Positions 24,233 to 33,715 of a stretch of 64,000 nt of DNA are shown one piece after another. This DNA comes from Deltaproteobacteria bacterium HGW-Deltaproteobacteria-15 (GTDB lineage Bacteria > Desulfobacterota > DSM-4660 > Desulfatiglandales > HGW-15). The position numbers and the translations under genes are program-made. The stretch lies in the NCBI GenBank assembly GCA_002840535.1, contig PHBH01000033.1, forward strand, positions 1 to 64,000, given 5' to 3'. The stretch's first letter is position 1, and every line of letters starts with the position of its first letter. The notes beneath the pieces were generated by a model. The model had not been told where the DNA came from and searched no databases. It was given only the letters and a program-made list of their open reading frames with translations.

Positions 24233-26065
24233 ATGGAGAAAAAATATAAGTTTTCTATCTGGTACATCCTGCTTGGAATCTGGGTCGTTTTCCTTATTCA
24301 GTCCGTTCTTTCTTCAGCGTTTGCCGTTCGAACGATTCCGTACAGCGAGTTTCTGAATCTGCTTAAACAGAACCAGATTACGGAGGTTGCCATTTCCGCC
24401 AATCGGATCCAGGGCAAGATGAACGTCGACGGCCGGGACCAGATGTTCAAGACCGTAAGGGTCGATCCCGACATTTCCGCACTGCTCGAACAGCACAATG
24501 TCACCTTCAAGGGCCAGATGGAGTCCACCGTGCTGCGGGATCTCTTCTCGTGGATCTTCCCCATCATTCTGTTTGTCGGCATCTGGTACTTCCTGATCAG
24601 GAGAATGGCAGGGTCCCAGACGGGGTTCATGACGCTGGGCAAGAACAAGGCCAAGATCTACATGGAGAATGAAATCAAGGTCACCTTCAAAGATGCCGCC
24701 GGCGTGGATGAGGCCGAGCAGGAGCTTGTGGAGGTCATTGAGTTTCTGAAAGAGCCCGCCAAGTTCACCCAGCTTGGCGGCAAGTTGCCCAAAGGAATCC
24801 TGCTGGTCGGCCCTCCGGGAACCGGTAAGACTCTCCTCGCAAGAGCGGTAGCCGGCGAAAGCCACGTTCCCTTTTTCAGCCTCAGCGGCTCGGAATTCGT
24901 AGAGATGTTTGTCGGACTTGGAGCAGCCAGGGTGAGGGATCTGTTTGAACAGGCCAAGCAAAAGGCGCCCTGCATCATCTTCATCGATGAACTGGATGCA
25001 CTTGGAAAGGCAAGAGGGATAGGCGGTATGGGAGGACATGACGAACGGGAACAGACCCTCAACCAGCTTCTGGTGGAAATGGACGGGTTTGACCCCAAGG
25101 TCGGCGTCATCCTGATGGCCGCCTCCAACAGGCCTGAGATTCTCGATCCTGCCCTGCTCAGGCCCGGGCGTTTCGACCGCCATGTTTTGGTGGATCGCCC
25201 GGACAGGAAGGGGCGGGAAGATATCCTGAGGGTTCATCTGCGCAATATCACTGCGGCCGCCGACGTGGACGTGGGGAAGCTCGCCGGCATGACCCCGGGA
25301 ATGGTTGGCGCCGACCTTGCCAATCTCGTAAACGAGGCGGCTCTTCTGGCCGTGCGAAGGAACAAGACCGTCGTAAGCATGGCAGAGATGGAAGAGGCTG
25401 TGGAGAGGGTGATGGGAGGCCTTGAAAAGAAAAACCGCCTCATCAACGTGGAGGAGAGAAAGATCGTGGCCTACCACGAACTCGGGCACGCGATCGTTGC
25501 CCTTTCCCTCCCCGGGACCGACCCTGTGCAGAAGATCTCTATCATTCCCCGGGGAATCGCGGCTCTCGGCTACACGATGCAGGTTCCCACCGAGGATCGC
25601 TTCCTGATGAAGAAGACGGAACTTCTCAGCAAGGTATCCACTCTGCTCGGCGGCCGGGCTGCCGAGGCGCTGATCTTCGGAGATATTTCTACCGGAGCGC
25701 ACAATGATATTTCCAGGGCCACCGACATAGCCAGGAGCATGGTGACCGAGTATGGGATGAGCAGCAAGGTTGGCCAGGTTTATTTTTCCAGGGAAAAAAG
25801 GCCGCTCTTCCTGGATGTGACCATGGGTATGAGGAATGAGGTCGAATACAGCGAGGCTACGGCCCAGTTGATCGATCAGGAAGTGCGGCAGATCATGGAT
25901 GAGCAATACAAGGTGGCTTTTCAGATCCTGAAGGAAAAGAAAGAGTTCCTCGAAAAGGCTGTCCACCTGCTTCTGGAGAAGGAGAAGATCCACGGGGATG
26001 AGCTCAAGGCGCTCATGGGCATCCCGACGCAAAAACCGGCGACAACTGATACTCTGGTTCCATGA
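24233..26065 (+). CDS. ftsH: ATP-dependent membrane zinc metalloprotease FtsH
   Basis: The 610-residue protein has two N-terminal membrane helices (residues 7-30 and 104-122) around a small periplasmic domain, Walker A GPPGTGKT (193-200), Walker [12 protein letters not shown], the second region of homology ending RPGRFDRHV, and the protease site YHELGHAI. The usual HEAGH is HELGH here, which keeps both His and the Glu. A third zinc ligand is likely the Asp in [12 protein letters not shown]. FtsH removes misfolded and short-lived membrane proteins. Start chosen at [10 protein letters not shown] with an upstream GAGGAGAGAGG; the longer frame overlaps the cytochrome gene. Confidence 0.95.
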   Translation: MEKKYKFSIWYILLGIWVVFLIQSVLSSAFAVRTIPYSEFLNLLKQNQITEVAISANRIQGKMNVDGRDQMFKTVRVDPDISALLEQHNVTFKGQMESTVLRDLFSWIFPIILFVGIWYFLIRRMAGSQTGFMTLGKNKAKIYMENEIKVTFKDAAGVDEAEQELVEVIEFLKEPAKFTQLGGKLPKGILLVGPPGTGKTLLARAVAGESHVPFFSLSGSEFVEMFVGLGAARVRDLFEQAKQKAPCIIFIDELDALGKARGIGGMGGHDEREQTLNQLLVEMDGFDPKVGVILMAASNRPEILDPALLRPGRFDRHVLVDRPDRKGREDILRVHLRNITAAADVDVGKLAGMTPGMVGADLANLVNEAALLAVRRNKTVVSMAEMEEAVERVMGGLEKKNRLINVEERKIVAYHELGHAIVALSLPGTDPVQKISIIPRGIAALGYTMQVPTEDRFLMKKTELLSKVSTLLGGRAAEALIFGDISTGAHNDISRATDIARSMVTEYGMSSKVGQVYFSREKRPLFLDVTMGMRNEVEYSEATAQLIDQEVRQIMDEQYKVAFQILKEKKEFLEKAVHLLLEKEKIHGDELKALMGIPTQKPATTDTLVP

Positions 26066-26203
26066 GAAGGGGAACGGGTCGGCCGTGTTGGGAAATGCGC
26101 GTGTAGAAGGGAGTTCCTGTGCCGCGCAGGGGTTTGAGGCTATAAAAGGAGTGAGTGAGCACCCTTGGCCAATCTCTGTTAGCGATCGCGAAGGATGAAG
26201 AGC

Positions 26204-26515
26204 ATGAAGAAAAAATTCTGGACGATGACCGAGGTTATGGAGATCTATGAAGTCGATGAGACATTCATGCTGGATCTGGAAAGGGAAGAGATTCTATGGC
26301 CGGTTCGCAGGAGGGGCTCATCAGCCAGACTCTATTCCGATAGAGACCTCGAATCACTGCGGCTTGCCAAGATTCTGGTGGAGGAAATGGGTGTGAATCT
26401 CGAAGGGGTCGAGATCATCCTTAGAATGAGGGAAAGTATGTTTCAGATGCGATCCCAGTTTGACGACATCCTCGAGGACCTGGCGAGACAACTTAGAGAT
26501 CGAATCCACGAGTAA
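26204..26515 (+). CDS. MerR-like chaperone modulator (CbpM/HspR-type)
   Basis: The 103-residue protein has a MerR-type helix-turn-helix (FWTMTEVMEIYEVDETFMLDLEREEILWPVRR) followed by the linking helix pair DLESLRLAKILVEEMGVNLEGVEIIL and a coiled tail, the arrangement of CbpM, which binds the J domain of CbpA, and of HspR. A second ATG at 26195 is too close to the AAGGA motif, so 26204 is preferred. A dnaJ gene lies 2 kb downstream on the other strand, and FtsH is directly upstream, which fits a protein-quality-control role. Confidence 0.75.
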   Translation: MKKKFWTMTEVMEIYEVDETFMLDLEREEILWPVRRRGSSARLYSDRDLESLRLAKILVEEMGVNLEGVEIILRMRESMFQMRSQFDDILEDLARQLRDRIHE

Positions 26516-26625
26516 GGAATTTCCCTATTCGTTTATCCTCGTTTGAAGACCCAAGCCCTACCTTTTCCGTCCGTGAAAATACAGGATTCCCCCCATTCCT
26601 TTAATAGTGGGCTCGTAGTACTTGC

Positions 26626-28035
26626 ATGGGGTCGCCTTTAAAAAAGATGAGCAAAAGCAAAGAGGATGGAGTGCGTCCAGGCTACGGCTTGTGCAAATCG
26701 ATTCAGGAGCGAGAAGATGACTCTCATCAGGAAAATTCGCAATTGAAGCTCCCTGCAGCAAGCTGCATGAAATTCCAGGAGCAGGAAATGGATTCTGACC
26801 GGCAGAGGACAAAGCCCATGGAAAAGATGAGAGCTGACAAATCCAACAGGTACTTTGAGGCCATCGTCATGTCCATGAGCGATCCGGTGATCATCGTATC
26901 CCCCGAAGGCACCATCCAGGATGTAAACAAGGCGACACTCTCCCTGCTTGGATGTGGAAAGGAAGAAGAATTACTTGGACTGCCGGTCAATAGATTCTTT
27001 TGTTACTGTGGAGGTTCGGCTCACGTCCTCTTGGACTTTCGCCTGCAAACCCCCTCCCGGATACAGGATTTCCACAATATCGAGGTTCTCCTCAGGATCG
27101 GTGAGGATGTTGGGGTTCCGGCTCTCCTCTCAGGCTCGGTGTTCCGGGATATCGAAGGAAAAGCCATGGGCACTGTGCTCCTGGTGAGGGACATCACGGA
27201 AAGAAAGTGCATGGAAGAGCAGCTCAACGCGTATATGCGCCGACTCGAACAGAGCAACCGCCAGCTTCAGGAGTTTGCCGCCGTGGCATCCCATGACCTC
27301 CAGGAGCCTCTTCGAAAGATCAAGGCTTTCGGCGACCTGCTGATTTCAAAGCACGGGAAGGTGTTTAACGATGAGGCCATGGATTTTCTCGAGCGTATGA
27401 GAAATGCTGCGGAACGGATGCAGATCCTCATGGAAAGTCTCCTCACCTATTCACGCGTGGCCACCAAGGCGGAGCCCTTTACCAGTGTCGACCTGAACAA
27501 GGTGATACGAAACGTCCTGAACGATCTGGAATGGCGCATCAAGCAAACGGAAGCGGAAATCCGGGTGAAGGACCTGTTGACGATCGAAGCCGAACCTAAC
27601 CAGATGCACCAGCTTTTTCAAAACCTCCTCGGCAATGCTCTCAAATTCCACGGCGACCGGAAACCCATCGTGAAGGTCTCTTGCAGGACACGGTCGAGTC
27701 CAAGGGGAACCCTTGGAAATGAAACCTGTAGAATTTACGTGGAGGACAACGGAATCGGTTTCGATGAAAAGTACCTGGAGCGGTTGTTCGCACCTTTCCA
27801 GCGGCTGCACGGACGCAACGAATACGAGGGAACCGGTATGGGGCTTGCTATCTGCAACAGGATTGTGGAACGCCACGGCGGTAGCATCGAGGCATCAAGC
27901 TCCCCCGGAAATGGCGCAAGGTTCACGGTAACCCTCCCCCTCAGACAAAACAGGGAAGAATTCAGCGGCAGGTCCACAACGGGCAGCCAATTGCCCCTGT
28001 ACGACGAAGTGAAGCGGGCAAATAGCAAGCAGTAG
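26626..28035 (+). CDS. PAS-domain sensor histidine kinase
   Basis: The 469-residue cytosolic kinase has a polar N-terminal 65 residues, a PAS domain (YFEAIVMSMSDPVIIVSPEG to LLVRDITERK), a short coiled coil, a HisKA domain with VASHDLQEPLRKIK (phospho-His), and a HATPase_c domain with N box QNLLGNALKFHG, G1 DNGIGFDEKY and G2 GTGMGLAICNR. It is closest to the bacteriophytochrome/PAS-type group by its SHDLQEPL H box. No response regulator is adjacent. The last codons and the TAG stop are inside a word repeat, so the exact C-terminus may be young. No clear ribosome-binding site is seen at the first ATG; the start is uncertain. Confidence 0.85.
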   Translation: MGSPLKKMSKSKEDGVRPGYGLCKSIQEREDDSHQENSQLKLPAASCMKFQEQEMDSDRQRTKPMEKMRADKSNRYFEAIVMSMSDPVIIVSPEGTIQDVNKATLSLLGCGKEEELLGLPVNRFFCYCGGSAHVLLDFRLQTPSRIQDFHNIEVLLRIGEDVGVPALLSGSVFRDIEGKAMGTVLLVRDITERKCMEEQLNAYMRRLEQSNRQLQEFAAVASHDLQEPLRKIKAFGDLLISKHGKVFNDEAMDFLERMRNAAERMQILMESLLTYSRVATKAEPFTSVDLNKVIRNVLNDLEWRIKQTEAEIRVKDLLTIEAEPNQMHQLFQNLLGNALKFHGDRKPIVKVSCRTRSSPRGTLGNETCRIYVEDNGIGFDEKYLERLFAPFQRLHGRNEYEGTGMGLAICNRIVERHGGSIEASSSPGNGARFTVTLPLRQNREEFSGRSTTGSQLPLYDEVKRANSKQ

Positions 28036-28190
28036 GAAGGCAGTAGGCAGTAAGCAGTGAGCATTAAGCAAAAATAAGAGGCGGCATCATGCCGCCTCTC
28101 TTTATTTCGCTCACGTTTATTTCCCGCACCATAGTGCGGGGGATCCGGGGTTTCGTTGCTGCTTACTGCTCACTGCTTACTGCCTACTTC
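28025..28190. repeat. Inverted pair of GCAGTAGGCAGTAAGCAGTGA word repeats between two convergent genes
   Basis: Left arm 28025-28070 contains reiterated GCAGTAGGCAGTAAGCA; right arm 28156-28190 is its reverse complement (TGCTTACTGCTCACTGC). Between them lie two perfect hairpins, 28077-28099 and 28123-28140. The left arm carries the TAG stop of the histidine kinase, and the right arm ends six bases before the dnaJ stop. Confidence 0.75.
28077..28105. terminator. Bidirectional terminator between the histidine kinase and dnaJ
   Basis: AGAGGCGGCAT and ATGCCGCCTCT form an 11-bp stem with a one-base loop, followed by CTTTATTT on the plus strand and preceded by AAAAATA, so it can serve the convergent gene on the minus strand as well. 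A second hairpin, CCCGCAC-CATA-GTGCGGG, lies at 28123-28140. Confidence 0.65.
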
Positions 28191-28195
28191 TTCCC

Positions 28196-29317
28196 TCACA
28201 GCCTGATGCTCTTCCTCACATCCTCCTCGTAAAGCATGTCCATTCTTTTTACCGACTCGAGCGTCTCTTTGTCCTTGGTTTTTGGCACCTTCACCACCAG
28301 CTTCACCAGAAGGTCTCCGTGCTTCTTTGTCCTGGTATTCACTGCCCCTTTGCCCTTCAGTTTCATTACCTGACCGCTCTGGCTTCCTGGCGGAATCTTG
28401 AGGTTCACGGCTCCATCCACGGTGGGCACGGTGATTTTCCCCCCGGCCATGGCTTCTGAAACGGTTATGGGGACATCCATGAGGAGATCATCCCCTTCCC
28501 TCTTGAGGACAGGGTGGGGAAGGACCCGAATGACCAGGTAAAGATCGCCCGGGGGACCGCCGTTCAGCCCAGGCTCACCCTTGCCCGCTACGCGCACCCT
28601 TGACCCTTCCTTCACGCCCCTGGGTATGGTCACTCTGATCCTCTCTGTACCGGCCGTCTGCCCGCTCCCGCCGCACTGAGGACAAGGTTTGCCGGCCTGA
28701 CCATGACCGTTGCAGGTGGGGCAGACTCTGGTGAACTGGACGGGGCCCCTTGCCACGTTCATTCTGCCTGATCCCCCGCAGGTGGGGCATTTCGAGAGGA
28801 CCGCTCCGGTCTCCACGCCCGATCCCTTGCAGGCGGAACAGACTACCGCCTTCTGCATCGAGACTTCCGTTTCAAAGCCTCTCAGGGCGGAAAGGAGTTC
28901 AATAGACATCTCATACTCCAGGTCGCTGCCCCTCGCGCTCCGACTGAACGGGGAGCCCGCCCCGCCGAAAGCCTTCCCGAATATATCCTCATAGCTGTGA
29001 TAACGACCGAAAGGCTGCCCCCCGGCTCCGTGCGCCTGTTCACGGGAACCGGCCCATCTCTGGTACTCCCTCGCCTTTTCCGCATCGAACCCTGAGCGAA
29101 GCCCTTCCTCGCCGAATTCGTCATAAAGCTTTCTTTTTTCTTTGTTCCCGAGTACGTCGTATGCAGCCGAGATGTCCTTGAATTTTGTCTCCGCTTCCTT
29201 GTTCCCCGGGTTAATATCGGGGTGCCATTTTCTGGCGAGTTTCCGATAGGCCTTCTTGATATCCTCCTCAGAAGCGCCCTTTGAAACACCCAGCGTGAAA
29301 TAGTAATCGCTTGCCAT
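28196..29317 (-). CDS. dnaJ: Chaperone protein DnaJ
   Basis: The 373-residue protein starts with a J domain ([25 protein letters not shown] in KWHPDINPG), then a Gly-rich linker, then a zinc-binding region with all four CxxCxGxG repeats ([32 protein letters not shown]), then the substrate-binding C-terminal domains ([22 protein letters not shown]). It stimulates DnaK and binds unfolded clients. No dnaK or grpE is nearby; with the CbpM-like protein 2 kb away it may be an accessory DnaJ rather than the main one. Confidence 0.93.
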   Translation of the reverse strand: MASDYYFTLGVSKGASEEDIKKAYRKLARKWHPDINPGNKEAETKFKDISAAYDVLGNKEKRKLYDEFGEEGLRSGFDAEKAREYQRWAGSREQAHGAGGQPFGRYHSYEDIFGKAFGGAGSPFSRSARGSDLEYEMSIELLSALRGFETEVSMQKAVVCSACKGSGVETGAVLSKCPTCGGSGRMNVARGPVQFTRVCPTCNGHGQAGKPCPQCGGSGQTAGTERIRVTIPRGVKEGSRVRVAGKGEPGLNGGPPGDLYLVIRVLPHPVLKREGDDLLMDVPITVSEAMAGGKITVPTVDGAVNLKIPPGSQSGQVMKLKGKGAVNTRTKKHGDLLVKLVVKVPKTKDKETLESVKRMDMLYEEDVRKSIRL

Positions 29318-29376
29318 GACTCCAATGCCTTCAAGGGACCATGCTGAGAATCAGCCCCATAACCTGACCATGCTCT

Positions 29377-31014
29377 TTATAGAGCCAAGGTGTTACCTCT
29401 TCTTTCCTGTCCCTGCCAATCCAGGTATTCCCGGATCTTCCTCAACATATCATTGTAATGATACGGCTTCGCAATGAATCCGGAAGCCCCTGATTTCAAA
29501 GTATCTCTCACATTTCGGTTGGCGGAATATCCGCTGGCGATGATCACCTTCAGATCAGGCTTCATTCCAAGCATTTCCTTCATGCAGCGATATCCCCCCA
29601 TGCCCGGCATGCTGAGATCCATGATAACCAGGTCAATCAGACCTTTTTCCCCTTGGAGAATCTCAATGGCCCTCTCGCCGCTCTCTGCCATAATGGGCAC
29701 ATACCCGAATCGGGTGAGCAAATCGCCGACCATCTCCAGGAGAAGCACTTCGTCGTCTACGACAAGAATCCTTTCGCCCTTTCCACCGAGGACTTCATCC
29801 TTCTTCCGGTCGTCGGGGACAAAGAGCTCTGCCTCAACACTCAGGATGGGGAAATAGATGTGAAACGATGTCCCCTTTCCGGGTATGCTCTCGAAATTGA
29901 TGTATCCTCCATGATTCTTCACGATCCCATAGACCATGGCCAGACCCAGACCCGAGCCTTCTCCAATCCCCTTGGTCGTGAAAAAGGGTTCAAAGATATG
30001 TTCCTGAAGTTCCGGTTTGATTCCATGCCCTGTATCGGTGATCTTCAGTTCTACATACTCCCCGACCCTTGAACCAACATGTGTCCTGCAGAAGGTTTCG
30101 TCAAGCGCCACATTTGAAGTTTGCAGGAAGAGGCGCCCGCCTTCCCTCATTGCATCCCTGGCATTGACGCCCAGGTTCATCATGATCTGTTCGAGCTGGA
30201 GAGGATCTGCATTGATCACCCTCAGGTCGGACGCAAGATTTGTTTCAATCTGAATCATTTTCGGTATGGTCCGTTCGAGCAGTCTCACAACCTGGAGAAC
30301 AGCGTGGTTCAGATCTACCGGCCTGAGCTCGGCCTCGACCTTTCTGCTGAAGATGAGGAGACGCTTGGTGAGATCGCTCCCCTTCTGCGCCGCCTTCTCT
30401 ATGGTCTGAAGTTTGTAGTAGTCAGGATCGGAAGAACTCATGTTCAGGAGGAGGATCTGGACATAACCTGAGATGATCTGAAGGATGTTGTTGAAGTCGT
30501 GGGAAATGCCCCCTGCAAGTGTTCCGACCGCCTCCATTTTGTGGGCCTGAAGGAGCTGTGCCTCAAGCAGCTTCTTTTCGGATACGTCACGCAGAATCGA
30601 GAGGACTCCGGCAGGATTCCCCTCCTCATCCAGATACAGGGATGCGGCCATACTCACATCCAGCAAGCGGCGATCTTTGGTGTATCGCCTGGTTTCAAAA
30701 TTTCGGCACGGCTTTCCGCTTGCCAGCAAATCCCTGATTATCTCGGACGTGGCATCCTTCTCCGATTCGGGCACAAAGGGAATAAGCTCTCCCTTGAGCT
30801 CCTGAAGGGTCCAGCCGAACAGGTCCGTGAAAGCTGGGCTCGTGTGTACGGTTCTTCCATAGAGGTCGTAGATCACAACTGCATCCGCAGAGGAGTTGAG
30901 GAGGGAGAGATACACCTCTTGGACCCTCTTCGATTCCTTCGCCTGTTCGAGGGCCCCTCTCTCCAGGTCGGCAATGCGCTTTTCCAGTTCTTCGTAGGTG
31001 GGTTTAGGGGACAT
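29377..31014 (-). CDS. PAS-domain hybrid histidine kinase with C-terminal receiver
   Basis: The 545-residue cytosolic protein has an N-terminal coiled coil, a PAS domain (LLNSSADAVVIYDLYG to SILRDVSEKK), HisKA with GGISHDFNNILQII, HATPase_c (MMNLGVNARDAM, DTGHGI, GSGLGLAMVYG), and a receiver domain with VVDDE, DLVIMDLSMPG (phospho-Asp) and IAKPY. The SHDFNNIL H box is typical of signal-integration kinases with attached receivers. The output partner is not adjacent. It shares its 244-base upstream region with the divergent uspA gene. Confidence 0.9.
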   Translation of the reverse strand: MSPKPTYEELEKRIADLERGALEQAKESKRVQEVYLSLLNSSADAVVIYDLYGRTVHTSPAFTDLFGWTLQELKGELIPFVPESEKDATSEIIRDLLASGKPCRNFETRRYTKDRRLLDVSMAASLYLDEEGNPAGVLSILRDVSEKKLLEAQLLQAHKMEAVGTLAGGISHDFNNILQIISGYVQILLLNMSSSDPDYYKLQTIEKAAQKGSDLTKRLLIFSRKVEAELRPVDLNHAVLQVVRLLERTIPKMIQIETNLASDLRVINADPLQLEQIMMNLGVNARDAMREGGRLFLQTSNVALDETFCRTHVGSRVGEYVELKITDTGHGIKPELQEHIFEPFFTTKGIGEGSGLGLAMVYGIVKNHGGYINFESIPGKGTSFHIYFPILSVEAELFVPDDRKKDEVLGGKGERILVVDDEVLLLEMVGDLLTRFGYVPIMAESGERAIEILQGEKGLIDLVIMDLSMPGMGGYRCMKEMLGMKPDLKVIIASGYSANRNVRDTLKSGASGFIAKPYHYNDMLRKIREYLDWQGQERRGNTLAL

Positions 31015-31108
31015 TGGAGACCTTCATGTTTTGTGAAATATGGAAGAGTTAGGAAAACGCCTTTCTTTTAATATAGTCCCCGCAAGTTGCCAAGAAGAAA
31101 AGAAAGAA

Positions 31109-31159
31109 CTGCTTACTGCCTACTTTTTGCCTCCTGCCTACTGCTTACTGCTTACTTTT
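31109..31159 (-). repeat. GCAGTAAGCAGTAGGCAG word repeat, third copy
   Basis: The plus strand reads as variants of CTGCTTACTGCCTACTTTT repeated, the reverse complement of the family at 28025-28070. It lies between the hybrid kinase and uspA and about 35 bases before the uspA promoter. Confidence 0.7.
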
Positions 31160-31193
31160 TCAGTTCCTCTTGACCGGAGAATTCGCGATGTCA

Positions 31194-31221
31194 TTGACAC
31201 GCGAGGTGGCAGCCATATATG
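31194..31221 (+). promoter_or_regulatory. Sigma-70-type promoter of uspA
   Basis: TTGACA (31194-31199) and TATATG (31216-31221) are separated by 16 bases. The predicted start near 31228 gives a leader of about 30 bases with AAAGGAGAGG before the ATG. Confidence 0.6.
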
Positions 31222-31257
31222 TTTTATGCATGCTCGACTCGTGGAAAGGAGAGGATT

Positions 31258-31728
31258 ATGGGAATGAGAATTTTGATTGCCCTGGATGATTCGGAGAACG
31301 CCATGAGGGCGGCGGAATTCGTAGCCGGCAATTTCACCCCGGAACATCAGATCACCATCTTCAGTGTCTTCCTGGATACGGCCATGATCTGCGATTACTA
31401 CAGTCCGGGACTGACTCCTTACTTTCTAACAGAACAGAAGTCTTTTTGCGACCTGGAGGACAAGAGAAGAGCGGCATTGAAAAGCATTCAGGAAAAGGCG
31501 AAGGCTTTATTCCTTGGCGCAGGTTTTCCAGAAGAGAGCATCAACATCAAGATGAAGGCAAAGAGCAGGGGGGTTGCCAGAGATATCATCGACGAAGCCA
31601 CCTCAGGTTACCAGATCGTAGTGCTTGGCAGGAGGGGGCTCTCAGGTATCGGCGAGTTCTTCCTGGGCAGCGTTTCTCAGAAGGTCCTTCACGGCTGCAA
31701 GGAAGCATCCATCCTGCTGGTCAGTTAG
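31258..31728 (+). CDS. Universal stress protein (UspA family)
   Basis: The 156-residue protein starts MGMRILIALDDSENAMRAAEFV. The C-terminal ATP-binding loop is VVLGRRGLSGIGEFFLGSVSQKVLHG, the G-2x-G-9x-G(S/T) pattern of ATP-binding Usp proteins. An insertion of about 20 residues after the first strand (DTAMICDYYSPGLTPYFLTE) is also seen in anaerobe Usp proteins. Start chosen after AAAGGAGAGG. The TAG stop is immediately followed by a MITE-like element. Confidence 0.88.
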   Translation: MGMRILIALDDSENAMRAAEFVAGNFTPEHQITIFSVFLDTAMICDYYSPGLTPYFLTEQKSFCDLEDKRRAALKSIQEKAKALFLGAGFPEESINIKMKAKSRGVARDIIDEATSGYQIVVLGRRGLSGIGEFFLGSVSQKVLHGCKEASILLVS

Positions 31729-31910
31729 CAGGCTTGCTGAAAAACACCCATTTCCCCGCAAGGGCGCGGGATCTGCGAGCGGCGTTGCCCTCATCCTTCG
31801 TCGCTGCGGCGTACTTGACGGTACGCCTCACTCCTCAGGACTTTGGGCGCCCCCGCGAATAGCGGGATTGAAGGGGCACAACTTGCATCTGGGCATTTTT
31901 GAGCAACCTG
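31729..31910. mobile_element. MITE-like element CAGGTTGCTGAAAAAC, copy 1 (182 bp)
   Basis: The ends are inverted repeats: CAGGCTTGCTGAAAAAC on the left and, reading inwards on the opposite strand, CAGGTTGCTCAAAAATGCCC on the right. The interior has GCGGCGTAC-N-GTACGCC, a self-complementary core shared with copy 2. It starts right after the uspA stop and ends ten bases before the stop of the ferredoxin-like gene. No coding capacity. Confidence 0.75.
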
Positions 31911-31920
31911 CTGCTGCGTA

Positions 31921-32664
31921 TCACGCAGCCAGTTTTCCCCGTTTGCAGATCTCGCCCCTCGGGGTAAGCACTACCTCCTCCAGAGGGATTTGCCTGGATG
32001 CTTCCTCCATTCCCTGCCTGACAATTCTTGGAAGTGCCGAGCAGCAGGGAACCTCCATGTCCAGGACCAGGACGCTCTTGATGTCCGCTGTCCGGAAAAT
32101 ATCCCTGAATTTTTCGACATAGGACTTCACATCGTCAAATTTGGGGCACCCGACAAGAACCGCCCTTCCCCTCAAAAACTTTCCGTGAAAATCGGGAGTG
32201 GCAATCGCGGCGCAATCAGCGGTAACAAGAAGATGTGCCCCCTTCAGGAAAGGTGCCGTTGGCGGCACGAGTCTGATCTGCACCGGCCAGTGGGAAAGAG
32301 CGGACTGACCGGTATCCGACTTGCCGATCGGATCCGGTTTTTCCGATGGTGCGAAGGTCCGGATGTGCGTAGATGGGCATCCGCAGGCCATGACCATTTC
32401 TTCAGGCTTGTTTTTTTCGATTTCTGCCAGACGCTCCTCCACCGCTTCCGCGTCGAAATCGTCCGCGGTTCTTTCCTCTATGGAGAGCGCTCCCTTCGGA
32501 CACTCCCCGAGACAGGCGCCCAGGCCGTCGCAATATTTCTCTGCAATGATCGTGGCCTTTCCATCCCGCACCTCGATGGCGCCTTCGGCACAGGACGGCA
32601 CACACTGCCCGCACCCGTCGCAGAGATCTTCATCTATCCTGATTATTTTTCTGGTGATCTTCAT
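31921..32664 (-). CDS. Ferredoxin-like protein with two [4Fe-4S] clusters, linked to hcp
   Basis: The 247-residue cytosolic protein has an N-terminal ferredoxin domain: CDGCGQCVPSCAEGA and CDGLGACLGECPKGA. The second motif reads C-x4-C-x3-C in place of the standard Cx2Cx2C, so that cluster is atypical. A further CGCPS, ADCAAIATPDFHGKF, LVGCPKFDD and VPCCSAL follow. This domain combination is seen next to hybrid-cluster proteins in many anaerobes, where it is a likely electron donor. It is separated from the HD gene and hcp by a MITE-like copy; another copy lies on its other side. Confidence 0.8.
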   Translation of the reverse strand: MKITRKIIRIDEDLCDGCGQCVPSCAEGAIEVRDGKATIIAEKYCDGLGACLGECPKGALSIEERTADDFDAEAVEERLAEIEKNKPEEMVMACGCPSTHIRTFAPSEKPDPIGKSDTGQSALSHWPVQIRLVPPTAPFLKGAHLLVTADCAAIATPDFHGKFLRGRAVLVGCPKFDDVKSYVEKFRDIFRTADIKSVLVLDMEVPCCSALPRIVRQGMEEASRQIPLEEVVLTPRGEICKRGKLAA

Positions 32665-32677
32665 AAAATTCCCCTAT

Positions 32678-32801
32678 CAGGTTGCTGAAAAACGCCCATC
32701 TGCTGCGTTGCCCTGGTCCCGCATCGTTGCGGCGTACAGGTAGTACGCCTCACTCCTCGGCACGTCGGGCGCCTTGCATCCGGGCATTTTTGAGCAACCT
32801 G
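32678..32801. mobile_element. MITE-like element CAGGTTGCTGAAAAAC, copy 2 (124 bp)
   Basis: It has CAGGTTGCTGAAAAACGCCC at the left end and, inverted, CAGGTTGCTCAAAAATGCCC at the right. The core GCGGCGTAC-AGGTA-GTACGCC forms a strong hairpin. It is in the same orientation as copy 1 and lies 13 bases upstream of the ferredoxin-like start codon, so it is in that gene's leader. Confidence 0.8.
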
Positions 32802-32832
32802 CAAGCATTGAATTTTCATTTTCAGCACTCTG

Positions 32833-33579
32833 CTATTTTTTTCCTTCCTGCGGGAGAAACAGCTCCTTTGCAATCTGACTGCCGCTTCCGGTGAGAAAGA
32901 ACTTCTCAAGTATCCTCGTCAGCTTGTCTTCGGTAAGCGGGTGCTCCTTGAGATCTTCTTCCATATTGACGATCCTGTCCGCATCATAGAGGCACTTGAA
33001 ATTCATACTCTCCCCTGTGGACCGGGGATGGTGGTGATGCGCAACGATGTCGCAGACCTCCGCGATCATCTCCTCCCTTGCTCCCAGAGACGAAAGGATC
33101 TCCCGCGCCACGGGCGGTCCTTCTTCCTCCTGGTATCGGGCGGCAGAGGAATGGTACTTCCTTTCCGCCTCCTTGATTCCGATGTCATGAAGGTAGGCGG
33201 CCGTCAATATGATCCCCAGGTTCCCGCCTTCCTGCCTGCCTATTTGCTCAGCGTACCGGGCAACACGGGTGGCATGCGCGATTCTCCGGAAGTCGTTCCT
33301 GAAGTAGCGCTTCATCTCAACTGCCACCCTGTCCTTGAGGAGGTCCTGTTTCTGCGCGATGAGCTCAGGGGGCAGATTCCCAATACATTGTTCCGCATAC
33401 TGGCAGTAAGAGGCGCAGCCGAAATCCATGGCCGGATTTAAAAACCGGTGTCCGCAGTTCTTGCAGCGCCTGGTGGTGTCGTCCTTGAAGAACTCCACCT
33501 CTGAACCGCATTTGGGGCACTTGGCATCGAAGATCGCCCCCGGTTTCCAATAGCGGCTATCCTGTCCCGGGCATTTCAT
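32833..33579 (-). CDS. Zinc-ribbon HD-domain phosphohydrolase-like protein
   Basis: The 248-residue protein has an N-terminal zinc ribbon (DAKCPKCGSEVEFF and TRRCKNCGHRF), a further Cys-rich segment (DFGCASYCQYAEQCIG), and an HD domain (HATRVARYAEQIG, AAYLHDIGIKEAE, DIVAHHHHP). Proteins of this type recur beside hcp in anaerobes and may act in nitrosative-stress signalling or nucleotide turnover; the substrate is unknown. The start is the ATG at 33579, seven bases after AAGGGAG; the ORF also has two ATGs upstream that overlap this ribosome-binding site. Confidence 0.8.
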   Translation of the reverse strand: MKCPGQDSRYWKPGAIFDAKCPKCGSEVEFFKDDTTRRCKNCGHRFLNPAMDFGCASYCQYAEQCIGNLPPELIAQKQDLLKDRVAVEMKRYFRNDFRRIAHATRVARYAEQIGRQEGGNLGIILTAAYLHDIGIKEAERKYHSSAARYQEEEGPPVAREILSSLGAREEMIAEVCDIVAHHHHPRSTGESMNFKCLYDADRIVNMEEDLKEHPLTEDKLTRILEKFFLTGSGSQIAKELFLPQEGKK

Positions 33580-33597
33580 GGCGGCTCCCTTCATCAT

Positions 33598-33715
33598 TGT
33601 TCATTGGACATTGATCATTTTTCATTTAACTGAATCGTATTTCTTACTTGGACATTGGACATTCAGTTGCGGGTCGCTGGTTGTTCAGAACCAACAACCC
33701 ACAACCTGCAACCAT
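33598..33715. repeat. Repeated-word spacer between hcp and the HD gene
   Basis: The 118-base gap is made of reiterated CATTGGACATT and of CAACCCACAACCTGCAACC, with an inverted GGTTGTTCAGAACCAACAACC. There is no ribosome-binding site or ORF other than the HD gene's leader. Confidence 0.5.
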
